From Iris pallida (taxonomy: Eukaryota; Streptophyta; Magnoliopsida; Asparagales; Iridaceae), in the NCBI GenBank assembly GCA_029216955.1, contig JANAVB010015600.1:39659398-39723397 (forward strand): 64,000 bases of DNA, given 5' to 3'. How positions within the stretch are numbered: position 1 is the stretch's first letter; each line of letters begins with the position of its first letter. The notes beneath the pieces are model-generated. The model saw only the letters and a list, made by a program, of their open reading frames with translations. It was not told the DNA's origin and made no database searches. The translations under genes and the position numbers were made by a program. Of the stretch, positions 46,071 to 62,437 are shown in pieces.

Positions 46071-47851
46071 TGCCACACCCACTTTTCATTTTAAGGGTAT
46101 TTTGGTAATTTTTGATTATTTATTTATTTATTGAATTCATGTGATGATATGTGGTTTGGTTTGTTGTCTGAGTAGTTTTGATGGGTTTAACTTAGCCAAC
46201 CATGACCTAGAAACTTGATGCCATATTAGAATTAGATTTATTATCATTAGAATTAATTTAAAATTTATTAGTTATTTTTAGAGTGATTAATGGATTTTTT
46301 AGTAATTTTCTAGTAGCCTTTTTAAAGCCTTTTTGACTTGGACTTTACTAGAAACTTAGGAAGTCCAGGCCCGTGCATCTAACCTAACCCTAATCCCCCT
46401 ATACCTGGCCAGCCATAGGCAGCCCCTCCCTTTCATTGTATTGTAGTTTGTAGCCTCCAAGAAACCCTAGATCTCCCCTCTTCCAAATTCTTAACTTTTG
46501 CATCCGGAGTCCGTTTCTCCTCAAACAAAGTCCGTCGTGCTCGTAGGAAGGAGAGGATCTTACTGGAGCAGTGCTAGCAAGGTGGTGGAGGCGTTTGCTT
46601 GAGGGTACTCGACCGTTGGAGCGCTCGGGGAATCCTTTGTATTGAGATCCTTGACTCTCAATAGGTAAATCCTAATCTAGTATAGTTTTTCCTAATTTTT
46701 CTTCATGGTAGTGAGTATCTAGGTACCCATGACCTGTAGGATCAATTTTGTCCAGTTTTGCATTCATTTGTTGTCCGTATCGGACACGTGTCGGCTGATA
46801 TGCGTAGGTGTTCGATGAAAAGTCGTAATAAATTAAATTCTGTTTTCTGTTAAATCTATTTACATAATTTGATAGCCCTATACACGAGGATCATGACCCC
46901 ATAAGTTTCGTCATGAATCGAACTCATGTCCGTGTCCAAATAGGACCCGAACGCGTTGCACGGCAGGCCGCGCACGTGCCCTGCTGCTCGGGGGTGATTC
47001 CTCGATGCACAGGCCACGTGGTCGCGTAAAAATTGACGTGTAGGTAGGGGCCGTGACTGAGATCATGCTCCCAAATTTTCGTGAAGTTTTGTCGAGAAAC
47101 GAGGGAGAAATCCCATCGGCATTGATCGGACACACGCACGCGCGCACGGGACTGCCGTCGCTGAAACGCAGTTCGCGCGGACACGACACGACACGACACG
47201 TGGACACGAATCAGGGTGTCCAACGTGTAGCCCTATACCTACCCTAGCCTAGGACACGAACATGCGACACGAGGTGGGACACACGAGTCCCTAGACTCGA
47301 TGACACGCATGCACGACGCTGTGCACGGGACTGTGCACGCGCGCCCACCCAAGCACGGACACGCTCTGCGTGCGTGTCGGACACGACACTTGGCCACACG
47401 CTAACTCAGCCAGTAGGTCGGGGATGTGTACGCCCAGGTGTACGCAAAGTTTCACGAGAGATGGATCGGAAACGAGCGAGAAATCGGGTTCGCACCGATT
47501 TGGTTCACGCGCATATCTGGTTTCCCGATACTCGTTCGCTGGACACGATACGAACACGATTTTGACCCGGAGAATATCCGAGCATGTCCCACATGTCGAG
47601 ACCGACCTATTTGCCAAGTTTCGTGGGTTAATTCTGAGTATTTTGAGTTTTGGGTCATTTTGTGAAAATCGAGTTTTTTATTGAATTAAAATTTGAAGAT
47701 TTATGTGATATTTTGATTTCTGACTTTTATGGCGATAAATTCTGAGTTTTTGGTCCTTGGACATTGTTTGAGACTTGTGGAAATCGACTCTTGGGGTTGA
47801 TTCATATTTTCTTGCCATTTTTAGACATTTATGGTGTTTTAACTATTAATG

Positions 47852-47877
47852 TATATATATATATATATATATATATT
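47852..47877. repeat. Short (TA)n tract in LTR 2
   Basis: Positional equivalent of the 86-bp tract in LTR 1. Confidence 0.9.
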
Positions 47878-48195
47878 AAATTCTTTAAATGCCTAATTTC
47901 GAAAATGTGTTTATGTGAGGGTTGAGGCTTTGATTTCAGACCTGGGAGCTTACTCCAGGTTCGAGATCGACCTTCGTTGGCTTTCTACTTGGTATATACC
48001 TATATCTCTATATAAGTCTATATGTGTATATATATTATATATGTATTTTACTATTGATTGTAATATGTTATACATAGAATACTCTCGTAGTCTCATATTA
48101 TTGTGTTTCTCAGATTTAGACTCCCTACCAGCAGCCCCAACATCGTTCACACTCACAAACCATATTTTCCTTCCTAATTTATATATGTGTATATA

Positions 48196-48211
48196 TATAT
48201 TTGTGTATATA

Positions 48212-48298
<87 letters not shown>
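48196..48298. repeat. (TA)n tract before the LINE in LTR 2
   Basis: About 100 bp of TA with two short interruptions, directly before ATGAATTGTGAT. Confidence 0.95.
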
Positions 48299-48303
<5 letters not shown>

Positions 48304-48310
48304 TTGTGAT

Positions 48311-51647
<3,337 letters not shown>

Positions 51648-51648
51648 C

Positions 51649-51714
<66 letters not shown>

Positions 51715-51718
51715 TATA

Positions 51719-51770
<52 letters not shown>

Positions 51771-51776
51771 AAAAAA
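51648..51776. repeat. (TA)n tracts and A-run at the end of the LINE block
   Basis: Two TA tracts, then TGTAAAAAAA directly before the right-hand ATGAATTGTGAT. The A-run is the expected poly(A) end. Confidence 0.9.
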
Positions 51777-51903
51777 ATGAATTGTGATGAATGTATAAAT
51801 ATAAGTAATGTAATAATTTCTTGTGATATGACTATAGGAAGTGTTTGGAGAGATTAGGATCGTCGTTAGGAGCCTAGTTTGGTCGAATTGGCCGACAAGT
51901 TGA

Positions 51904-52077
51904 CAAAAGTCAACTTTGGGTCAAACTTGATCCAAATTGACTCAAACGAACTCCGAATGACCCGAAAACTTGTGTATGACCTAGAAATTAGTAAACGGAC
52001 TAGTTGACCTTGAGTTGACCAGGTTTGACCAGAGTTGACCAGGTTTGACCAGAGTTGACCGAGGGTTGACTTTGACC
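51904..52077 (+). promoter_or_regulatory. W-box array in LTR 2
   Basis: The same TTGACC run as in LTR 1, with cores at 52004, 52015, 52025, 52035, 52045, 52055, 52066 and 52072. The spacing is preserved. Confidence 0.6.
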
Positions 52078-52216
52078 TAGAAGGACCTAGAATCATGTAG
52101 AAGTGCATTGTAGACATTCCTTATGATATGTTAGATCTTGTTGTGACTTGTGGTTGTTTTAATAGGTTTACATCACTCCAGTATAGTTACACATTCTCAT
52201 CATCAGTTCAGATTGT

Positions 52217-52233
52217 CAGGTGAGTACATTCTC
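52217..52233 (+). promoter_or_regulatory. Donor-like motif in LTR 2 leader
   Basis: CAG|GTGAGTACATTCTCT is a textbook GT donor, against GC in LTR 1. The acceptor before gag of copy 2 is CTGTCTTCAG ending at 53526. Confidence 0.5.
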
Positions 52234-53283
52234 TGACCATTTCATTCTTGCTTGGACATATTTACTTGTTATAGACTATTTTACTTGTTGCTGTCACGAT
52301 ATATCACGGATTAGTACTATATGGATCTGTTCATGCGATATTATCCCCTCGGATACATCGGGTATATTGTGCTCGTGTACTTTATCATGTGCATCGTCTA
52401 CTCATTGTATTCGTACTTTTCATGTATACTCATGTGACATTCATGTACACTCATGATCATGTGAGCCTTCATGTATAACCCAGTATGCATGTGGACTAGC
52501 TATCAATGTGATGCACTACTTTCATATGCAATAACATAACCTGGACAGATCCTTGTGTACTGATTGGGGCAGGGGGAGTATTTATTTGGTTATGTGATCT
52601 ATACCCTTTTCATGTATAACTCCAAACTAGATTTAAGTCATGTATAACCTAAGCCAGTTTACATAACCAGATTATGCACTACATCACGTAGTTAGTTCAG
52701 TTCTTTATTATATCCTGGATATCTATTTCCCTATAACATGTTCTCTCTTTTACAGTCTCATTTCCTTATCGGCAGTTCATGTATATTATTCTATAGCTTG
52801 TTTTATATTTCATTTCATGTTATGAACTGTGTGAGAGATATGTATTCGTTCCTGTCCTGACTGGACATGTTGAAATATTATAGATGATGAGGATTGCTGT
52901 GACACTTACTATGGAGCAGGCCTAGTTGACACAGGTGACCTAGACCCTCAACAGGATCCAGTAGACGTTGAGGACTTGCCTTGGGTTAGATTAGACTTAT
53001 ACCATCTTTTAGTTATGAGACTTTGAGATTGTATTAAGACTTGTATGGTGTGGTTTACACCGAGATTTATATTTATATTATAACTCTCTGCTGTGATTAT
53101 CTTTCTTCCATTCTGTCTTAGTTATTGTGATTAAGTATTACCATTTATATATTATTCTCCATTCGGAGTATTTCCTAGACTATGTTAGATGTTGGACCCA
53201 GGACAGTGTTCTACCGCTGACACTGCAGCGTAGGCTGGACGTACCCACGCCTCGTGCCCTTACACTAGGTGCAGGTCGTGACA

Positions 53284-53527
53284 CATTTTTAGTGGTGGCC
53301 CATGCAGGTCCCCAATCATAACTAGTGTGATTTCGTAATGGTACTCGAACTAGAGTATCATTACAGCCTGCAGTAGGATATAGGATATAAGTTCAGGTAC
53401 TCAATCACATTAGGAAAACTCTTATCTAATTCTTGCTGTTAATTGTCTCCTTTTGAAAACAACTGTCCTCCTTTAATAATTTCGCTTCTTTTTCAGTAAT
53501 TGATTCCTTGTTTGATCTGTCTTCAGG
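53284..53527 (+). other. Leader of gypsy G copy 2 with candidate primer site
   Basis: TGGTGGCCCATGCAGG at 53293-53308, then an untranslated leader as in copy 1. Confidence 0.5.
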
Positions 53528-55235
53528 ATGGTGGAGACACGATCACAGCGCTCTGGTCTTAGGGATACCGCTGAAAGGTCTGCCACTTCTCGCCCGACTC
53601 AGCAGGACCCAGGGACCACAGTACCTCTTGTTCCAGCTCAGGTGGTCCCATCTGCAACTTTTGGGGGTGCTCCTCCACCGGTTCCGAGGACTACCCCAAG
53701 GAGTTTAGGGGATGCTACCACCACCGTCCCATGGGACAGTTGATGTTGCGCAGTTCTTCGCCTTCATACAGCAAATAATGGAGACGCAGCAACGCCAGGC
53801 AGAGGACATGAGGCAGGGCATTGACAATACCCATCAGTTAGCGATGGTGGCAGTAGAGAGGGTGGTTGCCCAACCCCAAGAAGGGCACATCCAGCCACTC
53901 CAGCCGAGGACTCCATGTATTCAGGATTTCCAGAAGATGAGGCCGCGAGACTTCAAGGATACCGAGGGTATCCTATATGCCGACGACTGGATCGAGCATA
54001 TAGAGGAGATCTTTCGTCTCGCGAAGATACTGGATAGACTCCAGGTAGAAGCCGCGGGCAGTCAGATGCAGGACCTTGCCCGCACTTGGTACCAGACCGA
54101 CCCCAAGGTTGGTACTATGGGACAAGCTTGGGAGGCTTTTAAGAAGCTTTTCATGGAGAAGTTCTTCCCCGACACCGCACTTGGCGCGTTGGAGATGCAG
54201 TTTGAGAACCTGGTTCAAGGGAACCAGACAGTAGAGGAGTACGCTGGAGAGTTCTACTGCCTGGGCAGATTTGTGGAGGGCCTTAGCGAGACAGCGAAGG
54301 CTAGGAGGTACAGGAATGCTACATTCGAGGAGATTTTGATAGCAGCTATGGCAGCGGAGGATGATCTGGAACTGAAGACGAAGAGAGGTCGAGATTCACA
54401 CGGAGCCAGTGGCAGTGGGGGCCCAGCCAAGAGGCCTCACTATCAGTAGCATCAGCAGAAGCCATTTCAGCAGAAGCAGTTTCAGCAGGCACCGAGACAG
54501 CAGCAGACAGCAGCAGACCATCAGTTGCACCTTTCTGCAAGAAACTGGGGCATGTATGGAATGAGTGCAGGAAGAGGCTCGACAAGTGCCTACTTTGTGG
54601 TGCAGTAGAGCACCAGTTGAGGGATTGTCCCATGGCTGCGGGACGTACAGCTCAGGGGGTAGTAGCCAAGGCCCCAGTAGTGCAGCAGAAAGGACCACTG
54701 CCGACCCAGCAGCAGAAGTTCATTCAGCACCAGCAGCAGGCCAGAGGAGGTCAACAGGGGCTAGCTTTTGCCATAGTAGCTGAGGTGTCCGAGCCAGTAG
54801 GAGATCTTATAGCAGGTTCTGTTCTTATTGACACTTTTTCCGTATTCGCATTATTTGATTCGGGTACTTCCCATAGCTTTGTGTCTGTATCATTTGCCAT
54901 TAGACACCAGCTTTCTTCTGAACCATTGCCTAGGACTTACAAGATCATGACTGGGGGTGGTATTATCCTCGTCCGTGATGTTTACAAGGATTGGAGAGTT
55001 GTTTTGGCAGGCCGAGAATTGGATGTGAGTCTGCTCGTAATACCATTACCAAACTACGATATTGTACTCGGTATGGATTGGTTGAGCATGCACCATGCCA
55101 GTATAGATTGTCGTAGTGGTAGAGTTCTTTTTAGCATGCCAGGAGAGCCAGAGTTCGAGTTCACCAGGCGGGAGACAGAGCAGAGCAGCGGAGTTTCAGC
55201 GGAGGAACAGAGCATGCCACAACCATTGATCGTTG
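53528..55235 (+). pseudogene. Gypsy G copy 2 gag and protease
   Basis: The ATG at 53528 matches copy 1. A one-base insertion in a CCCCAAGG run near 53697 shifts the frame, and a TAG follows at 53706-53708 in the original frame. The gag core is intact at 53900-54300 but lacks about 40 bp after 54310 relative to copy 1. There is a TAG at 54447-54449 and a short frameshifting duplication of CAGCAGA near 54500. Both zinc knuckles keep all ligands except near the frameshift (FCKKLGHVWNEC, CLLCGAVEHQLRDC). The protease has LFDSGTSH at about 54854 and VLGMDWLS near 55065. Solo LTR H cuts the frame at 55236. Confidence 0.85.
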
Positions 55236-55769
55236 TGTAACGCCCCAGTCCCAAAATACTAGGGACTAGATACGTATCATGTCAGCTGTATACATACGAA
55301 GTACATGGGCCTCGTATGAGTACATAAGCTATAAAATACAGTAAACCACAACTAACTAATCTCATCCACATAATATAAGAATAACAGATATCATATAATT
55401 AACTATGAATTGTCATTGGTACATGTAGTTGGGCGGAGACAAATCTACTACCAACTATGAGAAGGAATACATGATATACAAAAGAATAATTTTAGCGAGC
55501 GAAGCGAAGACGATCCAAGCGCAATCATCCTCGAAGAAATGGAGATAGTCACGGCTAGAACTAGAGCACCTGCGAAAGACAAGAGCACAAACCTGGCGAG
55601 ATAACCAGGTCCTCAGAGAGACGTAAGAAGACACATAATATCATGCCAATAACTGAATAAATAAAGCTCAACAGAAAAGTATATGTGACTACACAAATAA
55701 AGGTCCTTAACCATTCTATGTGAAAATGTACTTTGAAGACAACGTTCCACACAAGGGCTCCCGAGACTA

Positions 55770-56010
55770 GAAACACGGCGCATTAGCGTTTCAACCGAGG
55801 TACTAGTGGCATCTAGAGGAAAATAAATAAAAGCACGGCACACTAGTCTCTCGGGTGAGTCACTAACGGCAGCTAGAGGAAAGTAAATGCACGGCACATT
55901 TGTGTTTCAATCGAGGCACTAGTGGCATCTAGAGAAAAGTAAATAAGTGCACGGCGCACTAGCTCTCGGCTGAGTCACAAATGGCAGCTAGAGAAAAGTA
56001 AATGTGTGAA
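55770..56010. repeat. Short tandem repeats in solo LTR H
   Basis: A unit of about 50-80 bp with GCACGGCRCA, CTAGT, TCGG or CGAGG, CACTAGTGGCA and GCTAGAGGAAAGTAAAT recurs four times, alternating two forms. Confidence 0.65.
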
Positions 56011-58768
56011 AGCCCCTGCGCCTAATAACTGTCTTCCCCCTCCCCATGCACTACTGTGCTGAATCCATACCACGATATTTCTAGTAACCGCTAAGTCTTC
56101 TAGGCAATTATATTAGCAGTTATATCCTAACGCTCGTCCTGTACGCACCGATGTACGGTCGGTACGCAAGTCCGAATCTATATGAGACACGTGACATCAT
56201 GGTACACAGGTGTCAGGCCAATGAATGCGGCACAAACAAAGGTGGTCCCTTATCTCTAAGCCAAATGCATAACGAAAACTAAGTATAGTAATTTGCAACT
56301 ACATAAAGTTTTGAAATAATAATTTATATTTGCTAGAAATGAATAATTATAAAGCATGCATGATAATGAACAAGAAATTTAAACAGTAAAGGCAAGGTGT
56401 CTTGCCTGGTAGTACGCCTGGTGTGCTGCAATGATCAATGTGGCACGAACTACGACTTTGGATAACAACTATGCAAGGTGACCTCGGATGGTGGCACGGA
56501 CAGTTCCATTGGGTCCAGAATGGTCAAATTAGTTAGGGTTGACATAAGGTAGTCTTGAATTGGAGAGGGAACATGAATAATGGAATTTAGTCATGGACGG
56601 AAGGATAGTCGAAGGAAATAATATATATGAAATTTAGAGAAACTATTTATAATAATAGAAAACTAGTTTGAGTCTAAATAATTATTGAAAAATACTTGAA
56701 GTCAAGAAAAAATAATTCTTGGCTAAAAACTCTAAGTTGTCAAAAATGGAATGTTAGTAGGAAGCTATATTTTACTAGCCACAAGTAAAAGACTAAAAAA
56801 TTGTTGTATAATTCGGTAACTACTTCTTTTTTATAAATAAAAAAATATTAAAAGGAAAAATATAAAATCTCGAAATGAAAAAGAAGGAAAATAGTAATTT
56901 AGGGATATAACTAAGTTTTTGTCAAATACAGTTTTGTTTAGCAAAAAGGCATAATCAAATTTTACAAAATAATACTATAATATTATAAATAGAAGTACCT
57001 AATGAAGGCATATGCTACAATTTATAATAATAATCATTAACCTCAATCAGTAAATTACAATAATAATAATAATGTGGTTAGCATCCAAAAGTATCTTCCT
57101 CACAGTAGACAATAAAACACCAAAATAAATAAATAAATAAGGAATCAAACAAAAAAGAAAGATAATAAAATAATAATTATAATGATTATACTAATTTACT
57201 AAAGACCAAAAAAAGTAAACTGAGTACAACATGGAGTGCTCTCCTGCAACTTTACTAAAGAAGCGTAAGGGGCAGAGATGAAGAAGTATGAAAGAGAGAG
57301 AACAAAAAAATTTCTGGAGGGAGAAAGAGCCGGATCGGCGGGGGAGTGTGGTCAGAGCAGCGGCTCGGAGGGCGCGACAAGGCGCGGCCAGCCGCGAGGA
57401 GGTGACGCGGGGCTGCGATCGGGACAGAGGCGCGAGAGAGATCGGTGGTCCGGCGGAGAAGTGGGCTGAGCGCGAGGCTTCGGTGGCGTGCGAGGGAGAG
57501 GAGGAGTTCGATCGGGCGCGGGGAGACGCACGCGGCGGACCGGCTGCGGTGAGGAGGCTCAGGCGGCTAGGACACGGCGCACGGAGGTCGAAAGAGGAGC
57601 GGGGGTTTGGGGAGTCGCCGGTCGGGCGGCGCGGTGCTTCCCAGCCGCAGGTGGCGGAGTTCGAGAGGGACGGCGCTGGCGACTGCCGGCGCCCATGGCC
57701 GAGTGCGACAGAGGAACAGGGGCTTCACCAGCTCGTACGGACACGGCGCACGCAAAGCGGAGGGGCACAGACTCCAGGCCTGGGCTATCGCGTCCAGGCG
57801 GAGCTCGGCGAGGGCAGCAACTCGGTCGAGGTGCACCAGCGGGGCGCTGGCTTCACCGGATATGGGTGCAAGGTCGCGCGGTGTCGGCGGGGACACGGGG
57901 CGCGGAGAAGTTGGCGAAAGTGGGTGTGCTCCTGACGACGGCGACGAAGGTCGAGGCCAAGCGCGGGGTCGGAACGGTCGGCACGGATATTCGGAGGTAA
58001 GCGCTGGGATAGTGTATTAATTTGTGGGTTTTGATATTTTGGTGCTGACGGCCAAGCGAGAATGCTGTGGGGGTGTTGATAATGACGATGGTGGTGGTCC
58101 GGAATTCTGGTAATAGGTATTCATTCAGGAGGAGAGGGACGGTGGCTGTGTTAGTGCATTTGGCGAAGTCGGGGTGGCACAGGGAAGCGCGATGTTGCTG
58201 GTGGTCGCTGTTTGTTGGGGATAGATGGAGGTGATATGGTGATGGTGGGTTGTCGATGGTGGGAAGATGGCAACGGGCGGTGGTGGTTGTGGTGATGTTT
58301 TGGTCGGATGTGTTGATGGCCGGGGTAGCTGGCCAGGAAGGGCACGACGGGGTGGTGAGGATGATGATGTGATGGTCGAAACCACCGAGGTCGGTGGGCG
58401 AGGGTTCGCGGAGGAGGCAACAATTGGTGTCGGGGAGGAGCAATGGGCGATCATGATGGTGAAGATGGCGAAAAGGTTGTCGGTCGTTAGCTGACCATGG
58501 AGGAGATGGTCAGGAGAGTTAGGATTAGGTTTAAGATTAGGGCTTGTGTCCAAGTGTCGGACACGAGGACGGTGACGAGGTCCGGGATTGTCGGACACCA
58601 AGAAGAGAATGAATGTATATGTAAAAAAATAACCTATTGGAAAGACACCCGGGGTCGGATCCGAGGCCGTCACGGCTGACACGAGGATGGATGGAACACC
58701 GACACGAGGCACGCATATTTGTGGTAGAGATATTTGTAGATGTGAGAAATTTATGGAGGAGTACCTGC

Positions 58769-58779
58769 CTATTTATAGG
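58769..58779 (-). promoter_or_regulatory. TATA box of solo LTR H
   Basis: CTATAAATAGG on the minus strand, followed by CAGGTACTCCTCC and a leader. Confidence 0.55.
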
Positions 58780-59388
58780 ACGTAGGAATTCCCAGTTGGA
58801 TAAGGATTAGAATTAATTTAAACCCAATTTAGATAATTAAATTATTAAATTTAAATCATACAATCAATCTAAATCCAAATTCAATTTTAATTTAAATCTA
58901 TAAATTCTACCTCTATACTATTTAAATTAAATCCATAAAATTAAATCGAGATTTAAAATGGCTACAAAAATTTTTAAATATATTTTTCAAAAATGCCAAT
59001 AATAATAATTTCAAAAATAATAAATATTTTTAAATATCTTTTCAAATATTAATATTAATAAATTTCAAAAATTATATTTTTATTTAAAAATAAACTAATA
59101 AAATGTTTATGAAATATATGTATGCACTAAGAATATTATTTATTATTAATAACTATTATAAACTAAAGGCTTTTTATAAATAAAATTATAAACTTGAAAA
59201 TTTTTGTACGATAGCTAAAAATAATTATTACATATATTATTTTGAAACGATAAAAAGAGAAAAAATATTTTTCTAAAATATGTACGCTCGCACATAATCG
59301 CACTCGTCGAGCAAATTCGAAAAACGAATTTTTGCGCGCGACGTACAATACAAAAAAATAGTAGAAAATTTAGGGGTTTTACAAGCTG

Positions 59389-62358
59389 AGTTTATGGATG
59401 TGTTTCCGGAGGAGTTGCCAGGGTTGCCTCCGGACAGGGATATGGAATTCTCTATACACTTGGTACCCGGCACAGAGCCGATATCTCAGTATGTCTATAG
59501 AGTGAACAACAGTGAGCTTGTGGAGTTGAAGAAGCAGGTGGATGAGTTGCAGGACAAAGGCTTCATCCGATCGAGTTCTTCACCGTAGGGTGCGCCAGTA
59601 CTCTTTGTACCAAAGAAGGATGGGTCGGTACGGATGTGTATCGACTAAAGGGCACTCATCAGCCTCACGATCAAGAACAATTACCCGCTGTCGAGGATAG
59701 ATAACCTATTCGATCAGTTGAGCGGAGCGAAGGTATTCTCCAAAATTGATCTGAGGTTAGGTTATCATCAGGTGAAGATGAAGAAGGAGGATATTCCGAA
59801 GACAGCTTTCAGGACTCGGTATCGCCAGTTTGAGTTCATGGTAATGCCGTTTGGGTTAACTAACACCCCGGCGGTGTTCATGAACTTGATGAACAAGGTG
59901 TTCCACCAGTACTTGGACAAGTTCGTGGTGGTGTTCATCGATGACATCTTGGTGTATTCGAAGACCCCTGAGGCGCTTGAGGAGCATTTGAGGGTGGTTC
60001 TGGAGACTCTAAGGAAAGAGCAGCTTTCCGGCAAGCTCTCGAAGTGTGAGTTCTTCTTGGATCGAGTTGATTTCCTAGGTCATGTGGTGACTGGAGATGG
60101 GATCTCAGTCGACCCGAAGAAGATCAGAGCAGTCGAGGCATGGACAGCATCGAGTTCAGTTGTAGAGATCAGGAGCTTTCTGGGATTGACAGGATACTAC
60201 AGGAGGTTTGTTCAGAATTTCTCCCAGATTGTAGATCCATTGACTAGGCTGACCCGAAAGGACGTAGAGTTTATCTGGTCAGAGGAGTGTCAAGTTGCTT
60301 TTGATGAGTTGAAGAAGCGACCGACGACAGCCCCGATTTTGACATTGCCATCAGGATCAGGCGGGTTCACTGTCTACAGCGACGCCTCAGGGAAGGGTTT
60401 GGGTTGTGTCTTGCAGCAGCATGGGAAGGTGATTGCCTATACATTCAGGCAGTTATATCCGCATGAAAAGAACTACCCTACCCATGATTTAGAGTTGGCG
60501 GCAGTTATCTTTGCTCTAAAGCTGTAGAAGCACTATCTATACGGAGAGCGTGTGGAGATCTTCACAGACCACAAAAACTTGAAGTATGTTTTTACACAGA
60601 AGGAGCTCAACATAAGGCAGCACAAATGGTTGGAGTTGATGAAGGACTTCGACATTTCATTGCAGTACCATCCAGGAAAGGCCAACTTGGTTGCCGATGC
60701 CTTGAGTAGGTATCTGGTAGCTATGTGTTTGACGATGGATCGTCACTTATTAGCAGATTTGGAGAGCTTGGGGATCGAGGTGATCGTGTCTGGAGTTCAG
60801 ATACAGATGTGGGGCCTTCAGATTCATTCAGACTTGATGGAGAGGATCAAGTCAGCTCAGTTCGACGATGTTACTCTGTGGTGTATCCGAGAGCAGGTTC
60901 GAGCAGGATTGGTGGATGAGGAGTTCGTCATTATAGAGGATGACACATTGAGGCACGGTTCCAGACTGTGTGTGCCTAGCGGAGAGCTTCGGGAGCAGGT
61001 CATGCAGGAGGCCCATCGCTCTCAGTACTCTATGCATCCAGGTGCCAACAAAATGTATAGAGATTTGAAGGAGCATGTATGGGGGTATGGGATGAAGCGG
61101 GAAGTAGCACGCTTCGTAGCCAGGTGTCTAGTCTGTCAGCAGGTTAAGGCAGAAAGGCAGAGGCCATGAGGACTGTTGCAGCCATTGTCCATCCCGGAGT
61201 GGAAGTGGGAGCACATTACGATAGATTTTGTTTCTGGATTGCCGCATTCACCAGGAGGGAAAGATGCGATTTGGGTCATCGTAGACAGGTTGACCAAATT
61301 AGCCTACTTTTTGCCATTTAAAGTGGGGACGTCTACTGAGAAGCTAGCGGAGATGTATATGCGGCAGATTGTCAGGATACACGGAGTTCCGGTGAGCATT
61401 GTCGCAGACCGGGATAGTTATTTTACTTTCCATTTCTGGCGGAGTCTGCAGACTAGTTTAGGCACTCAGCTCAAATTCAGTACTGCATACCACCCTCAGA
61501 CGGACGGACAGTCAGAGAGGACTATTCAGACTCTCGAGGACATGCTGTAGACTTGTGTTCTGGATTTTGGAGGATCGTGAGAGGATCACCTGCACTTGGT
61601 GGAGTTTGCATACAATAACAGTTTTTAGACCAGCATTGGGATGTCACCATTTGAGGCACTGTACGGACGTAGATGTCGTACACCCTTGTCTTGGGATGAC
61701 GTTGGAGAGCGAGCTTTATTGGGACCTGAGATGGTTGTTGACGCAGCCGAGAAGGTGAAGCTCATCAGAGATCGATTTCGCGTGGCGCAGGACAGACAGC
61801 GGCATTGGGTCGACAGCCACCGGAGACCTCTGCAGTTTGAGGTACATCTTAGACTTAGGATTAGAATCTTGTTGTTTGTAATTTTTTGTTGATCATGTGA
61901 TTGTTATAGTTAAGATGAGACCATATTTTTGCCAGGTTGGTGATCTGGTGTTCTTGAGGATATCTCTGACGCGTGGTACTATCCGCTTTGGTGGAGGTGG
62001 AAAGATTAGTCCGCGTTTCATCAGACCTTTCGTTATCAGTGGAAGAGTCGGTGACGTGTCATACAGGCTGGACTTGCCCCCTGCATTAGAGGGAGTCCAC
62101 AACGTATTTCACGTGTCACAGCTGAGACGGTACGTGGCAGATCCCAGCCATGTACTGGATCATTCCGAGATTAAGGTGGGCCCTACTCTCAGTTACCCAG
62201 AGCAGCCAGTGGAGATTCTGGATCGACGAGAGAAGGTGTTGAGAAACCAGACGATATCCTTGGTTCGCGTAGCATGGAGGCATCACTCTCTAGGTGAGTC
62301 TACCTGGGAGAGGGATGATGAGATGCGCGAGCAATACCCTTATCTTTTTCAGTCTTGA
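59389..62358 (+). pseudogene. Gypsy G copy 2 pol after the insertion (RT, RNase H, IN, chromodomain-like tail)
   Basis: Continues at [22 protein letters not shown] has a FIDDILVYS catalytic box near 59937, in a long clean stretch from 59718 to 60527. RNase H has [11 protein letters not shown] near 60374 and [16 protein letters not shown] near 60564. The integrase HHCC domain is at 61010-61150 and the DDE core at 61190-61550 with [14 protein letters not shown] and [10 protein letters not shown]. The region FEALYGRRCRTPLSWDDVGE that copy 1 lacks is present at 61650-61700. The tail at 62190-62340 is chromodomain-like. Stops are at 59586, about 59646, 60525, 61167, 61548, about 61579 and about 61627. 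A candidate intron is at 61842-61935. Confidence 0.88.
61842..61935 (+). other. Candidate 94-bp intron in integrase, copy 2
   Basis: Starts GTACATC and ends TTGCCAG between QFE and VGDLVFL. It has the same length and position as in copy 1, with a few substitutions that leave both splice-site dinucleotides and the T-rich 3' part intact. Confidence 0.6.
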
Positions 62359-62437
62359 GGTATGACTTTCTATCATTCCTGTCCTTTCAGTTTTGTCTTT
62401 AATTTCGATGACGAAATTGTTTCAAGGGGGGTAGACT
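62359..62437 (+). other. 3' end and polypurine tract of copy 2
   Basis: Ends TTTCGATGACGAAATTGTTT and CAAGGGGGGTAGACT directly before LTR 3. Confidence 0.75.

Larger units (their letters stand above)
55236..59383 (-). mobile_element. Solo gypsy LTR H (4.15 kb), minus orientation
   Basis: Starts TGTAACGCCCC and ends GGGGTTTTACA. The flanking CGTTG (55231-55235) and AGCTG (59384-59388) are a decayed 5-bp TSD. The uninterrupted copy 1 reads TAGCTAAG at this place. A minus-strand TATA box (CTATAAATAGG) is at about 58769-58779. Downstream of it on that strand is a GC-rich island (about 57250-58700), as in LTR D. Several long overlapping ORFs in the island on both strands have no domain. Positions 55480-56030 hold repeated AGCTAGAGGAAA and GGCACTAGTGGCA words. 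No internal domain is present. Confidence 0.85.

Noticed and set aside
57288..58712. Several ORFs of 100-215 codons on both strands in solo LTR H
   Set aside because: The GC-rich island leaves all frames open. ORFs overlap on both strands, there is no domain, and composition is unlike a conserved protein.
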